The translations under genes were made by a program, and so were the position numbers. The notes below the pieces were generated by a model. The model searched no databases and was not told the origin of the DNA. It was given only the letters and a program-made list of their open reading frames with translations. A stretch of 64,000 nt of DNA from a virus: positions 1 through 64,000 of IMG/VR virus record IMGVR_UViG_3300034358_000032; one strand, given 5' to 3'. Shown here piece after piece: positions 25,530 through 35,600 of the stretch (positions are counted from its first letter, which is position 1; each line of letters opens with the position of its first letter).

Positions 25530-28500
25530 GTGGCACTATCGGTCGAACAGCAAACCATCATCACCGCGACGATGAATGCGTCTGGCTACGTCACCCCGGC
25601 GCAGAAGGTGGCAGCGGCGAATAAGGAGATGGCGGCCAGCGGCGAGGTCGCCGTCTCCACCACGGCCAAGCTGACGAAAGCACTGCTCGAAGGCCGCAAT
25701 GCCTACGAGCGATTCGCCCTTCAGTTGGATACTTCCATCCGGGCGGCGAACTCCTATGACGCCGTCATCAACCGCATGGCCAAGAGCCACCAGAACGGAT
25801 GGTCGACACTCAGCCAGGTCAACGCCGTCCTCGGCGTAGCGGCTGAGAAATACGCCCAGGTCACGGCCGCATCCTCCCGCACCATCGAGCAGCTCACCAC
25901 CCTCTCAGCGGCCAACAGCGCCCGCGCCGCGCAGCAGGCCCGCGCGATGGACGCCACGGCCAGGGAGATTGCCCTCCTGCAGAACTATGGCGCGTCGCTG
26001 GATAAGGTCCGCGCCTCCTACAATCCGCTGTTCGCGGCCGCGCAGCAGTTCACCCTGGCCCTCGCCCGGGTAGATGACGCGCAGCAGAAGCAGGCGATCA
26101 CCGCGCGAGAAGCCGGGCTTGCCCGCGATCGGGAGACGGCCGCCTACCGCGCCGCCATCGCTGCCCATCGCGAGTATGCCGCATCGCTTGGCGGCACTAT
26201 CGGGGCAAAGACGCTCTCCGGGATTGACGACTTCGAAGCGGCAGGTCTCGACGCTTCCAAGATCAAACTGATGCGGAGTGAGTTCGCCAAGGGCATGGCC
26301 CCGCCGAAGCCTCCGCTCGAGGACCTCGATGCACTGAAGGCCCGCTACGACCGGCTGACCGATGCATCCAACCGATATCTCAAGGCACTTAGCGATATCG
26401 ACAAGCTGGCGCAGGCCGGGCTGGTCAATCCGTCGCAAGCCAAGATGATGCGCGAACGGGCGGGCGAGGATCACCCGCTATCCCCCAAGAACACCGCCAA
26501 GGCCGATGACGACCTCGAAGGCCTGAAGCGGAAGTGGGACAGCCTCTATGCGGCGTCCATGCGCTATGCCGAGGCCGTCGAGGATATAGACAGGCTGCAA
26601 GCCAGAGGGGCGGTATCCCCGGCTCGCGCTCAATTCCTGAAGGACCAGGCGGCGCAGGAGCATCTCGCGCCCGGCAAGATGGCGGTCGAAAAGGAAAAGA
26701 CCGAGGACCTCGACAAGCTGCGGATGCAATACGACAGCATCTACGCCGCATCCAAGCGGTACGAGCGGGCGCTTGCCGATATCGAAAAGCTGGAATCCTC
26801 CGGCACCGTCAAGGCCGCGACAGCCGAGCGGCTGCGGGAGGCCGCGGCGACGGATCACTTGACTGAAACCACCAAGCGCGCGGGCAAGGAAGCCGATAAG
26901 ACCCGGTATCTGACCGGCGGCGCGATCCGCGAAATGCTCGTCCTCGGCCATGAGTCGCTGTTCGGCTACTACTCCCGAATCCCCGGCTCGCTCTGGGTGC
27001 TGATGGAACGCTTCGGCGCCATGGAAAAGATCATGGGCCACGCCAAGCAATGGCTGGTCACTCCGTTCGCCATGGCCACCGTCGCGATCACCGCGACCGT
27101 CGCCGCAATGGCGCTGCTGGGCTATTACGCCGAGGTCAACGAGCGCCGTCTCAACACTCTCCGCGATCGGCTGTCAGGCATCCGCACCGATTCCACTGCG
27201 ATGGCATCGGCGGTTGATTCGTCCGCCCGTTCGATGGCCCGCGATCTGCCCGGCGTCTATCGGGACGACGCCCTGGCCGCCGCACAGTCGTTTGCTCAGC
27301 AGCCGAACTTCCATGGGGGCGCGAAGCAGCTTGCTACCCTCGGGGCGCTCACGCTGCAATTGTCCCGCGCGCTCGGCGAGGACTTCACTGAAGCCGCCAA
27401 GAAGATGGCCGAGAGCTTCAGCGATCCGGTCAAGGCAACGCAGGATATGATCGGCCACCTGCGCGGGTTCGATCAGGCCCTGGTCGATACCGTCAAGGCG
27501 GAGGAGGCGTTGCACGGCAAGGACGCGGCAACCGTCATGTTCCTCAATGCGGTTCGGCAGGCGGCTGACCAGGCCGGGCCGACGCTGACGCGACTGCAAA
27601 CGGCGCTGCATGACCTCTATGTCGAGTTCAAGGGCACCAAGGATAGAGGGGTGGACTTTGCTCACGCCCTCGGCGGCCTGGTGGATGCCGGCGCCGCGGT
27701 TGCGATCGAAACCCTGACCGGCCTGCTCCGCGATACGCGCGAGATGTATAACCTGATCAAAGGCCTCGTTCCCGGGCTGCCGAACATCGGCTCGGGACCG
27801 TCTTTCAGCGATGCCCTCCGGCTGGCGATCAATCCGCTCGGCACAGTGATCGGCGGGATCCGCACCGCACAGCCGAATGTCGCGACCGGCGATCCCGGCG
27901 GGATACCGGTGTATGGACCCAACGTGCACCACCAGGTGCATGGCCAGATGGTCGACGAAAGGGCCGTCGGCGCGTTTCAGGTCCTGCCGAGCACGGCGGC
28001 CGGCATGGGCATGTCGGAGACTGACATCGCCACGATTGGCGGCAACGTCACCGCCGGGATCAACGACCTCGTGCAGAAGTTCGTCCGGGCGGGCGGTAAC
28101 CTCTCCCCGCAGCCAGGCATGGATCAGTCTGCCGCGCTCTTTCAGGCGATCAAGGGATACTCCGGCAATTCGACGGACGCAGGCGCCGCCGGCTATCTGG
28201 CCAAGGTCAAGGCCGCCAGCCCCGACGCGGTAGACCCCGCCGTCAAGGCCGCGATCGACGCCGCCCTGGCCACGCGCCAGCTTCCCCCGGAACTCGAAGG
28301 CCTCATCCGTCGCATCCCCATGGTTGAGTCGAGAGGCGGGCGGCAATACCAGAACCCCGGCGCGGGGATGGTAGGCCCCGAGGCCGGGCCCGGCCGGACC
28401 GGCAGCAGCACCGGCAGCGCCGGGCTCAACGCCAATGACCTCGGCACCGGCTATGACAGCGACCAGCGGCAGCAGGACGCCGCCGCAGCCCGGGAGACCA

Positions 28501-30197
28501 TGGGCCTGCTGACCCGCCAGCGGCAGGCGAACCTCGAGGCTCAGCAGAAGCAGGAAGCGGCGATGAAGGACGCCGCGGGCTCGATCTTCGATCCGGCGAA
28601 ACCGAACTCCGCCAAGCAATACGCCGAGGCATACGAGGCGCTTCAGAAGCTCCGCGGCGAGATGACGAACCTGATCACCGCGCAGGAAATGCTCGCGCGC
28701 TCCGCGACCGACGCAACCCACCAGCTATCCGCCGAGGCAGGCGCAGCACGCGAGATGGCCGCCGTGCGCCAGCAGTTCGAGGAAGCCAGCCGAGCCTCCG
28801 GACAGCCGATCGATCAGGTGGCGTTGCAAGCCGCTCTGGCCGCCAAGCAAATGGAGCTGACGACCGCAGCGAACGACGCCACCGCAGCCATGAATCGCCA
28901 GAGCGACGGCGAGGCGCGGCTGATTGCGCTGCATGAGGCCGGCGGCGCGACATTGGAGCACGCGATCAACCGCGAGCACGCCCTGATCGAAGCCCGCAAG
29001 ACGGCAGAGCCGGGCACCGCCGAATACAGGCGTCAGGTGGACGCGATCACCGCCGCACTCGACCGCCAAGGCCGGATCAAGCGCGACATCGCCGCGGCCG
29101 AGGACATTCGTCGGCTGCGCGAGGAAATCCAGTTCATCAGCGAGGAAACCCGCCTCCTGACGGCCTCGGTCGAAGTCCGCACCCGCGAACTCGCCATTCT
29201 TCGGGCACGCCAGTCGCTTCACCTGGCCCCCGGCCAGAAGCCGACCGGCGAGGAACAGAAGAAACTCGACCTTGCCGGGCAGGAAGCAGACCGCCAGACC
29301 CAGCTTATGAAGACCGAGGACAGCCTTAACGAACTGGAAAGCTCGACCAGCCGGATCGCGGACACCATCGGCAACGGCCTACAGGAAGCCTTCCACAAAG
29401 GCCGCGATGGCGCGCAGTCGCTAAAGGACACGGCGGTCACCGTCCTCAAGGAGATCGAGGCCCAACTCATCAAATTGGCGATCATCAACCCGATCATGAA
29501 CGCCCTGTTTCCCCAAAATCACCGCCAGACGATCGGCGACATGGGGGATGCGATCTCCCGTCAGTGGGGCGGCGGCAAGGATGCCTGGTCCTCCCCGGGA
29601 GGCGGCAACGGCTCCGGCAACGGATCCAACGACAATGGCTCTAATGGCTCCAACGGCTCCGGCTCGAACAGCAGCAGCATATTCGGCGGCGCCGGACTGC
29701 TCGGCAACCTCATCAACAAGGTCGGCGGCGCCGGGTTCTATCAAGGCGGCGGCTTGATCGGAAAGCTGTTCGGCGGAGGAAGCAGCGCCGCCAGCAGCAT
29801 GGTCGATACCGGGACGTGGGACTTGGGCAGCGCCGCCAGCGGCGCGATCGGCGGCAGCTTCGCCATGCACAGCGGCGGCCTGGTCGGCACGGATGGCTCC
29901 CCGAGATCCGTCCCGGCCTACCTGTTCGCCGGAGCCCCGCGCTACCACAGCGGTCTCAACAACGACGAGTTCGCCACCATTCTGCAACGGGGCGAGCGCG
30001 TGCTGACCGCCAATCAGAACAACCAGGCGACCGGCCAGCTAAGGGCGGCGGCGAGCGGCGGGGGTGGCGGCACCGTCAACCACCACTGGAATATCACGAC
30101 GCCGGACGCCGACTCCTTCCGGTCCTCACGCCCGCAGCTCACCGCGAAGTTCGCTGCCGCGATGGGCCGCACCAACGCGCGGAACTCCATGACATGA
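25530..30197 (+). CDS. Tape measure protein
   Basis: A 1555-residue protein with a GTG start. The N-terminal about 460 residues are Ala-rich helical, with repeated domains of the kind KAxYDxLxxAxxRYxxALxDIxxLxxxGxVxPxxAxxxxxxA at about 270-310, 335-375 and 395-440. Hydrophobic segments lie near 510-535. Transglycosylase-like boxes occur at about 811-826 (GAFQVLPSTAAGMG) and 931-936 (VESRGG). Further coiled coils follow, then a Gly/Ser/Asn-rich end. It sets tail length and is threaded into the tube; the lysozyme-like part may help cross the wall. It overlaps the next gene as ATGA. Confidence 0.93.
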   Translation: MALSVEQQTIITATMNASGYVTPAQKVAAANKEMAASGEVAVSTTAKLTKALLEGRNAYERFALQLDTSIRAANSYDAVINRMAKSHQNGWSTLSQVNAVLGVAAEKYAQVTAASSRTIEQLTTLSAANSARAAQQARAMDATAREIALLQNYGASLDKVRASYNPLFAAAQQFTLALARVDDAQQKQAITAREAGLARDRETAAYRAAIAAHREYAASLGGTIGAKTLSGIDDFEAAGLDASKIKLMRSEFAKGMAPPKPPLEDLDALKARYDRLTDASNRYLKALSDIDKLAQAGLVNPSQAKMMRERAGEDHPLSPKNTAKADDDLEGLKRKWDSLYAASMRYAEAVEDIDRLQARGAVSPARAQFLKDQAAQEHLAPGKMAVEKEKTEDLDKLRMQYDSIYAASKRYERALADIEKLESSGTVKAATAERLREAAATDHLTETTKRAGKEADKTRYLTGGAIREMLVLGHESLFGYYSRIPGSLWVLMERFGAMEKIMGHAKQWLVTPFAMATVAITATVAAMALLGYYAEVNERRLNTLRDRLSGIRTDSTAMASAVDSSARSMARDLPGVYRDDALAAAQSFAQQPNFHGGAKQLATLGALTLQLSRALGEDFTEAAKKMAESFSDPVKATQDMIGHLRGFDQALVDTVKAEEALHGKDAATVMFLNAVRQAADQAGPTLTRLQTALHDLYVEFKGTKDRGVDFAHALGGLVDAGAAVAIETLTGLLRDTREMYNLIKGLVPGLPNIGSGPSFSDALRLAINPLGTVIGGIRTAQPNVATGDPGGIPVYGPNVHHQVHGQMVDERAVGAFQVLPSTAAGMGMSETDIATIGGNVTAGINDLVQKFVRAGGNLSPQPGMDQSAALFQAIKGYSGNSTDAGAAGYLAKVKAASPDAVDPAVKAAIDAALATRQLPPELEGLIRRIPMVESRGGRQYQNPGAGMVGPEAGPGRTGSSTGSAGLNANDLGTGYDSDQRQQDAAAARETMGLLTRQRQANLEAQQKQEAAMKDAAGSIFDPAKPNSAKQYAEAYEALQKLRGEMTNLITAQEMLARSATDATHQLSAEAGAAREMAAVRQQFEEASRASGQPIDQVALQAALAAKQMELTTAANDATAAMNRQSDGEARLIALHEAGGATLEHAINREHALIEARKTAEPGTAEYRRQVDAITAALDRQGRIKRDIAAAEDIRRLREEIQFISEETRLLTASVEVRTRELAILRARQSLHLAPGQKPTGEEQKKLDLAGQEADRQTQLMKTEDSLNELESSTSRIADTIGNGLQEAFHKGRDGAQSLKDTAVTVLKEIEAQLIKLAIINPIMNALFPQNHRQTIGDMGDAISRQWGGGKDAWSSPGGGNGSGNGSNDNGSNGSNGSGSNSSSIFGGAGLLGNLINKVGGAGFYQGGGLIGKLFGGGSSAASSMVDTGTWDLGSAASGAIGGSFAMHSGGLVGTDGSPRSVPAYLFAGAPRYHSGLNNDEFATILQRGERVLTANQNNQATGQLRAAASGGGGGTVNHHWNITTPDADSFRSSRPQLTAKFAAAMGRTNARNSMT

Positions 30198-30835
30198 CCA
30201 CGTTTGCAGAAATCCAGTTCCCCCCTGATATCTCCCAGGGGGCAACCGGCGGGCCGAAGTTCAGCACCTCCATCATCGTCCTTTCCAGCGGCGCCGAGCA
30301 GCGCAACCGGAACTGGACGACGGCGCGGGGCGAATGGGATGTCTCCAAGGCGCTGCAAACCCAGGCCCAGGTTGAAGCCCTCATCGACTTCTTCACCGCC
30401 CGCGCCGGCCGGGCGGTCGCGTTCCGCTTCAAGGACTGGACGGACTATCAGTTGCCGCGATGGATCAACACCCCCGGCGATCTGGTGGCCCTGCCGACGC
30501 TGTTCACGACCGACGGCCACACCGCGACGTTCCAACTGATCAAGGTCTATGGCGACATCATCGCGACCTATTCCCGCGTGATCACCAAGCCGGTCGCGGG
30601 AACCCTGGTGCTCTACAATAACGGGGTGGTCACATACGATTTCACGGTCAACACCGCGACCGGGGTTGTCACCCTCGGCGGCACCACGACCGCCACGACA
30701 GGCCATGTCATCACCGGCCACTGCGAGTTCGATACCCCGGTCAGGTTTGACGTGGACGAGCTCAAGATCACCATCGACACCCTCGACATCCTGAAGTGGA
30801 ACGCGATCCCGGTTGTTGAGGTGCGTGATGTCTAA
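30194..30835 (+). CDS. Distal tail protein, DUF2460 family (GTA gp12-like)
   Basis: A 213-residue protein recognisable by EIQFPPDISQGATGGPKFST and RFKDWTDYQ, hallmarks of the DUF2460/TIGR02217 family, the first of the four conserved genes after the tape measure in rhodobacterial GTAs. The family acts as the distal tail ring joining tube and tip. It starts within the tape-measure stop (ATGA) and slightly overlaps the next gene. Confidence 0.88.
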   Translation: MTTFAEIQFPPDISQGATGGPKFSTSIIVLSSGAEQRNRNWTTARGEWDVSKALQTQAQVEALIDFFTARAGRAVAFRFKDWTDYQLPRWINTPGDLVALPTLFTTDGHTATFQLIKVYGDIIATYSRVITKPVAGTLVLYNNGVVTYDFTVNTATGVVTLGGTTTATTGHVITGHCEFDTPVRFDVDELKITIDTLDILKWNAIPVVEVRDV

Positions 30836-32174
30836 GGCGATCTCCACGGCGCTGAAGACGCACCTGGCCGGCGCGGTCACCACGCTCGCTACCTGCTGGC
30901 AGATCATCCGGCTCGACGGCGCGGTGTTCTCGTTCACCTCCTGTGACCGGGACCTCGTCATCGAGGGCACCACCTATTCGTCGATCATCGGCTTTTCCCG
31001 CACCGCCATCATCTCCGGCTCAACCGGACAGGTCGATAATCTGGAAGTCATCGGCATGTTTGCCGAGGGCGGCGTCACCGAACAGGACATGAAAAACGGC
31101 TTGTTCTATTGGGCGACGATCTACGTTTTCATCGTCAATTGGGCCGACCTCACCCAAGGCATCCTGCGCATGCGCCGGGGCTGGCTGGGCGAGACCACCC
31201 GCCTGCCCAATGGCACGTTCAAGGCCGAGCTGCGCGGGCTCACCCAGGCCTTGGTGCAGGAGACCGGCAACGTGATCTCACCGCTCTGCCGCGCTGATCT
31301 CGGCGACCGGAAGTGCCAGGTCCCGATCCTTCCCGGCTCGTGGACGGCCACCACCCCCAAGGCCGCCGGAGACTGGATCTCCCCGGCCGTCAAATCGACG
31401 TCGGCGCTGAAGGTCGCAATCTTCGAGTGCACGTCCATCGGCACGACCGGCACCACTGAGCCGTCCTGGAACACGGCGATTGACGCCACCACCAGCGACG
31501 GCACCGCGGTCTGGACATCGCGGGCGCCGATGCGGCTCATCGGCACCGTCGGCACGCCGATCTCCCGGCACCAATTCACCTGTTCCCCTGCTCTGGTTTA
31601 CCCGGCGGGCCAACTCGGCACCGAGGCGGCGATCGACGTCCACAACAACGTCTCGGGCGGCACCGCGCTTGAGGTCAGCGACGGCGTCAACACGGCCAAC
31701 GCGATATGGCTGTTCGACGTGTCGGGAAGCCTGGCCGCGATGCAGCTTGTCGATCAGATCATTGCCGCCGGGCTCAACATGACCGTGGTCAACGATTCCG
31801 GCAGGATCACGCTGACGAACCACACCGGCAAGCAGGGCCACATCAGCAAGACCGGCGATATCGCTGACCCGCCCGCCTTCCTCATCAACGACTTTGCGCC
31901 GTTCTATCTCGACCAGGGGACAATTGTCTGGATCACGGGCTACAATGCCGGGGTCGCCTGCGAGTTGAAAACCTATGACATCAACACGACCTCGGTCGTC
32001 TTGTGGCTCGGGATGCTGTTCCCGATCACGGCCGGCGACACGTTTTTCTACTATCCCGGCTGCGACAAGAAGCGCGAGACGTGCCTGCAAAAATTTAACA
32101 ACATGCTGAACTTCCGCGCCGAGCCCGACGTGCCGGGCCTGGATCGCATGCTCGGCTATCCGGACGCGACATAG
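30828..32174 (+). CDS. Tail tip protein, DUF2163 family (GTA gp13-like) with insertion
   Basis: A 448-residue protein. The N-terminal domain (about 1-165) and the conserved LCRADLGDRKCQV region are typical of DUF2163/TIGR02218; the C-terminal BR0599-like part carries CDKKRETCLQKFNN and NFRAEPDVPG. Family members are normally below about 300 residues. Here about 120-190 extra residues lie between, and part (about 175-227: AGDW..., TEPSW, GTAVW) resembles a small carbohydrate-binding-type module found in phage fibres. Role: hub of the tail tip, perhaps with added surface binding. Confidence 0.85.
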   Translation: MSKAISTALKTHLAGAVTTLATCWQIIRLDGAVFSFTSCDRDLVIEGTTYSSIIGFSRTAIISGSTGQVDNLEVIGMFAEGGVTEQDMKNGLFYWATIYVFIVNWADLTQGILRMRRGWLGETTRLPNGTFKAELRGLTQALVQETGNVISPLCRADLGDRKCQVPILPGSWTATTPKAAGDWISPAVKSTSALKVAIFECTSIGTTGTTEPSWNTAIDATTSDGTAVWTSRAPMRLIGTVGTPISRHQFTCSPALVYPAGQLGTEAAIDVHNNVSGGTALEVSDGVNTANAIWLFDVSGSLAAMQLVDQIIAAGLNMTVVNDSGRITLTNHTGKQGHISKTGDIADPPAFLINDFAPFYLDQGTIVWITGYNAGVACELKTYDINTTSVVLWLGMLFPITAGDTFFYYPGCDKKRETCLQKFNNMLNFRAEPDVPGLDRMLGYPDAT

Positions 32175-32605
32175 TGCTCAGACAAGAGGTGGTAGCCGAG
32201 GCCCGAAGCTGGCTCGGCGTGTCCTATCGCCAAAAGGGGCGCACCGGTAACGGTCTCGACTGCATAGGCCTTATCGTCGTCGTGGGTCAGACCCTCGGCG
32301 TGGAGCATATCGACGAGCAGCACTACACCGACTGGCCGGACCCTGAGCGGCGCATGATCTACACCCTGGACCGCTACTTGAACCGAACGTCTGCCGACGA
32401 GCCGTGGGACGGCACCATCGGCGTGTTCGCGCAGAACGGCTTGCCCGGGCACCTTGGTTTCTTCACCACCAAGCACGGCGTGCGTCACCTGGTGCATGCA
32501 GCCATGGCTCATCGCCGGGTGCTGGAGGAACCGTACGACAACGATCCCGTCACGCGCAAATACCGGCTGATCGTTCGGTATCGCTTCCCCGGCTTGGAGG
32601 GTTAG
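32174..32605 (+). CDS. NlpC/P60 family peptidase (GTA gp14-like)
   Basis: A 143-residue cysteine peptidase with a GTG start overlapping the previous stop by one base. Cys30 in NGLDCIGLI is the expected nucleophile and His93 in PGHLGFFT the base; a third polar residue follows around His108. These tail-tip enzymes cut stem peptides in peptidoglycan to let the tail through. The position between DUF2163 and the large tip gene is exactly the GTA order. Confidence 0.9.
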   Translation: MLRQEVVAEARSWLGVSYRQKGRTGNGLDCIGLIVVVGQTLGVEHIDEQHYTDWPDPERRMIYTLDRYLNRTSADEPWDGTIGVFAQNGLPGHLGFFTTKHGVRHLVHAAMAHRRVLEEPYDNDPVTRKYRLIVRYRFPGLEG

Positions 32606-35600
32606 ATGGGTCAGCAGATAGGGCCGATGATCTTCCAGATGGGCGGCACGCTCGTCGGAAGCTATCTCGGCGGGCCCATCGGCGGCGCGATCGGCGGCAT
32701 GATCGGCGGCATCGTGGGCGGGCTATTGTTCCGCGCGAAAAAGCCGCTCATCACCGATACGCAGAGCATGAACAGCACGTATGGCAATCCCATACCTCTG
32801 CTCTACGGGACCGCAAGGCTGCCGGGCGTCATGATCTGGCAGACCAAGATCCAGCGCAGCGGCGGCACCGGCAAAGGCATGCCCGGCCCTCCGTCCTCCC
32901 ACCAGTCCGCCGCCCTGGCGTTCTGCGAGGGACCGGCCCGATGCGTGAAAATCTATCTGGACGGCAAGCTGTTCTGGGATTCGACTTCTCCCACGCCGCA
33001 CGAGCTGACCAAGCACACGTTCATGATCCGCGGCTACGAGGGGACTGAAGACCAGCTTCCCGACTATCAGATCGCGGTGTGGTGCGCTGACTTCGTGGAC
33101 GTCGGGATCATGGGCACGCCGGCCTATCGCGGCCTCGCCTACTTCGTCATGGACCGCATCAACCTCGAGTACTATGGGGGGCGCTTCCCCCAGGTGACGG
33201 CCGTCTATACGTCCAACGGCGAGTCCACTACGTTCTTTCACCCCACCATTCCGTTCACCCCCGATGTCACCGGCAGCACTAACCCGATGGGCGGCGGCAT
33301 GGGGGTCGCGGTCGATTGGACCCGCGGCGTCGTCTATCAGCTTTCCTCAGACGAATCGCTGCGCGCCTACAGCACCACCACGTATCAATGCCTGCTCGCC
33401 AAGCCGGTGACCGAACTGCTCAACAGCGGCGCCACCCTGATAGCCGATCCCGACTATGCCGTGCCGCTGCATGGCGTGGTCTGCGGCAGCGGCGGCAACG
33501 TCTTCGTTTGGGGCCGCAAGGAAACCGGGCCGTTCTCATCGCAGAGCACGATCTACGAGTTGGACCCCAACACGTTCGAGGTCCTCAAGGTGATGTCGAT
33601 CCCCTGCGACGGGGAAATCTGGTCCGTCGTATGTTGGACGACACCCATTACGCAGGCCGGCGGCACCGGGGACATGCTGGCCTGCTCGCTCTACAACGGC
33701 AGTGGCGACGTCTACGCCTGCATTGTGGTGCCGTCGTTCTACATGGACCCGGCCACGGTGCCGCAGGCGAAACCGACATGGTTCGTCCATCTTCCCGGCC
33801 AATACGGCAGCGGGACCAGCTCACTCCGCTACACGACATTCGGCATCGGCACGCCCGATCCGATCACCGCAACAACCACGCTCTACACGCTCAACACCGG
33901 CTGGATCGCCGGGTTTGATAATGCCCCGCAATACTTTTCCTCGTTCTCCGTCGCCGGGGCGACCATCACCCCCAACTTCGGCCCCGTGCAGATCAAGGCG
34001 GAAACCTTTGGCCTGGCGCCGCCGACGAGCGGCGGATTCACCGCACCCATGCGGATGATCGTGGATCCGGCCGATGGCAACGTGGTCTTTTTCGAGGTGC
34101 CCTGGTTCCCGGGAACGCAGCAGCCGGTCACCGTCAAGATCGTCCCCGACAGCCAGACCGTCGTCTGGACCGCACGCAATTCCCCGAACCTGAGTGCGTT
34201 GACAGGCGACCTCGTGAACACCGAGGCCGGGGCCGGGACCTTCGCCGGGTTCAACAATACCGGGGCGGGGTTCCCGGTCCTCAACCTCGAAACCGGAACC
34301 TTCTCCTACAGCCCGATCTCGATAGAGGACGCCGGCATCTACTGCTCGGGCGGCTACGGCGCGATCGGCGCGCGGTCCTGCTCGGCCGTGGGCGCGATGA
34401 TCTACTCGAACGGCGGCGCACCGATCATCGTCAAGCTGAAGGGGGTCACCATCAGCGGCGTCTCCGTGGCGTCAATCCTGCTGGATTTGTGCAATCGGGT
34501 CGGGGTCACCGCCGACATGGTCGATGTGTCCCTCGTGACCCAGACGATCGATGGCTATGTGGTGCGCGACAACAAAGCGGCCGGCTCAGCGATAGCGGAA
34601 ATCTGCAACATCTTCCTCATCGACATGGTGGAGACCGACTACGTCCTGAAGTTCGTCCCGCGCGGCAGGCCGTCCGTCGCGACCATCACTCAGGATCACC
34701 TCGCCTCCATCGACGGCACCGATCCAAGCCATTTCTGGATGGCGGTCGAGGCGCAGGAGCAGGAAATGCCTCTGCAGATCAATCTGAAGTATCTCGATCC
34801 GGCGCTCGACTATCAGCCGGGCTCGGCCTACTTCCGCCGGACGGCGCTGCCGGTTCCGACCGTCTGGTCCAAGCGCAAGCTCACCATGGACATCCCGGCG
34901 ATCGTCAACAACCAGGTTGCGACCGGGCTCGCCGCGGCGATGCTCTACTCCACCTGGGCCGCGCGCGAGACCTATGACACCTCGCTCGGGCCGCAATATC
35001 TCTGGCTCGATCCGACCGACAACATCACGGTCAATCTCGATAACGGCGACAGCTACACCGTTCGCATCGAGAGCATTGAGACCGGCGCCGACCTGACGCT
35101 GAAGCTGCACACCGCCGGCGAAGACATCACCGTCTACGAGCCGATCACCGCCACAGGGGTTACCTATGGCAACGGCGGACAGGTCATCACCCCCTCGGGC
35201 TTCGCCACGCTGCTGCCGCTGAACCTGCCGCTTCTGCAAGACAGCGATGCCGCCGCGCCCGGAGCCAGCCGCATCTACTACGCCGCCCTGGCCTCGCTCG
35301 CGGGCTGGAACGGGGGGAACGTCGACAAGTCCACCGACGGCGTCAACTGGAACGAAATCGGCACCCTGGCCTCCGGTTCCAACTATGGAACGGCCGTGAC
35401 CGCGCTGCCCGATGTCGTGGCGAAGTTCGCAACCGATCGCGTGAACAGCGTCCGGGTCAGCTTCGCTCCGGGAAGCTCGCTGCCGCACTCCTGCGCCTAC
35501 TCCGAACTGATGAACGGAGCCAACGCCGCCGTAATCGGGCAGGAAGTGATCCAGTTCCAGACCGTCGTGGACAACGCCGATGGGACCGTCACGCTCTCGG

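Noticed and set aside
27174-28721. 515-codon minus-strand frame inside the tape measure
   Set aside because: Antisense shadow of a high-G+C gene; Arg/Gly/His-rich with no domain.
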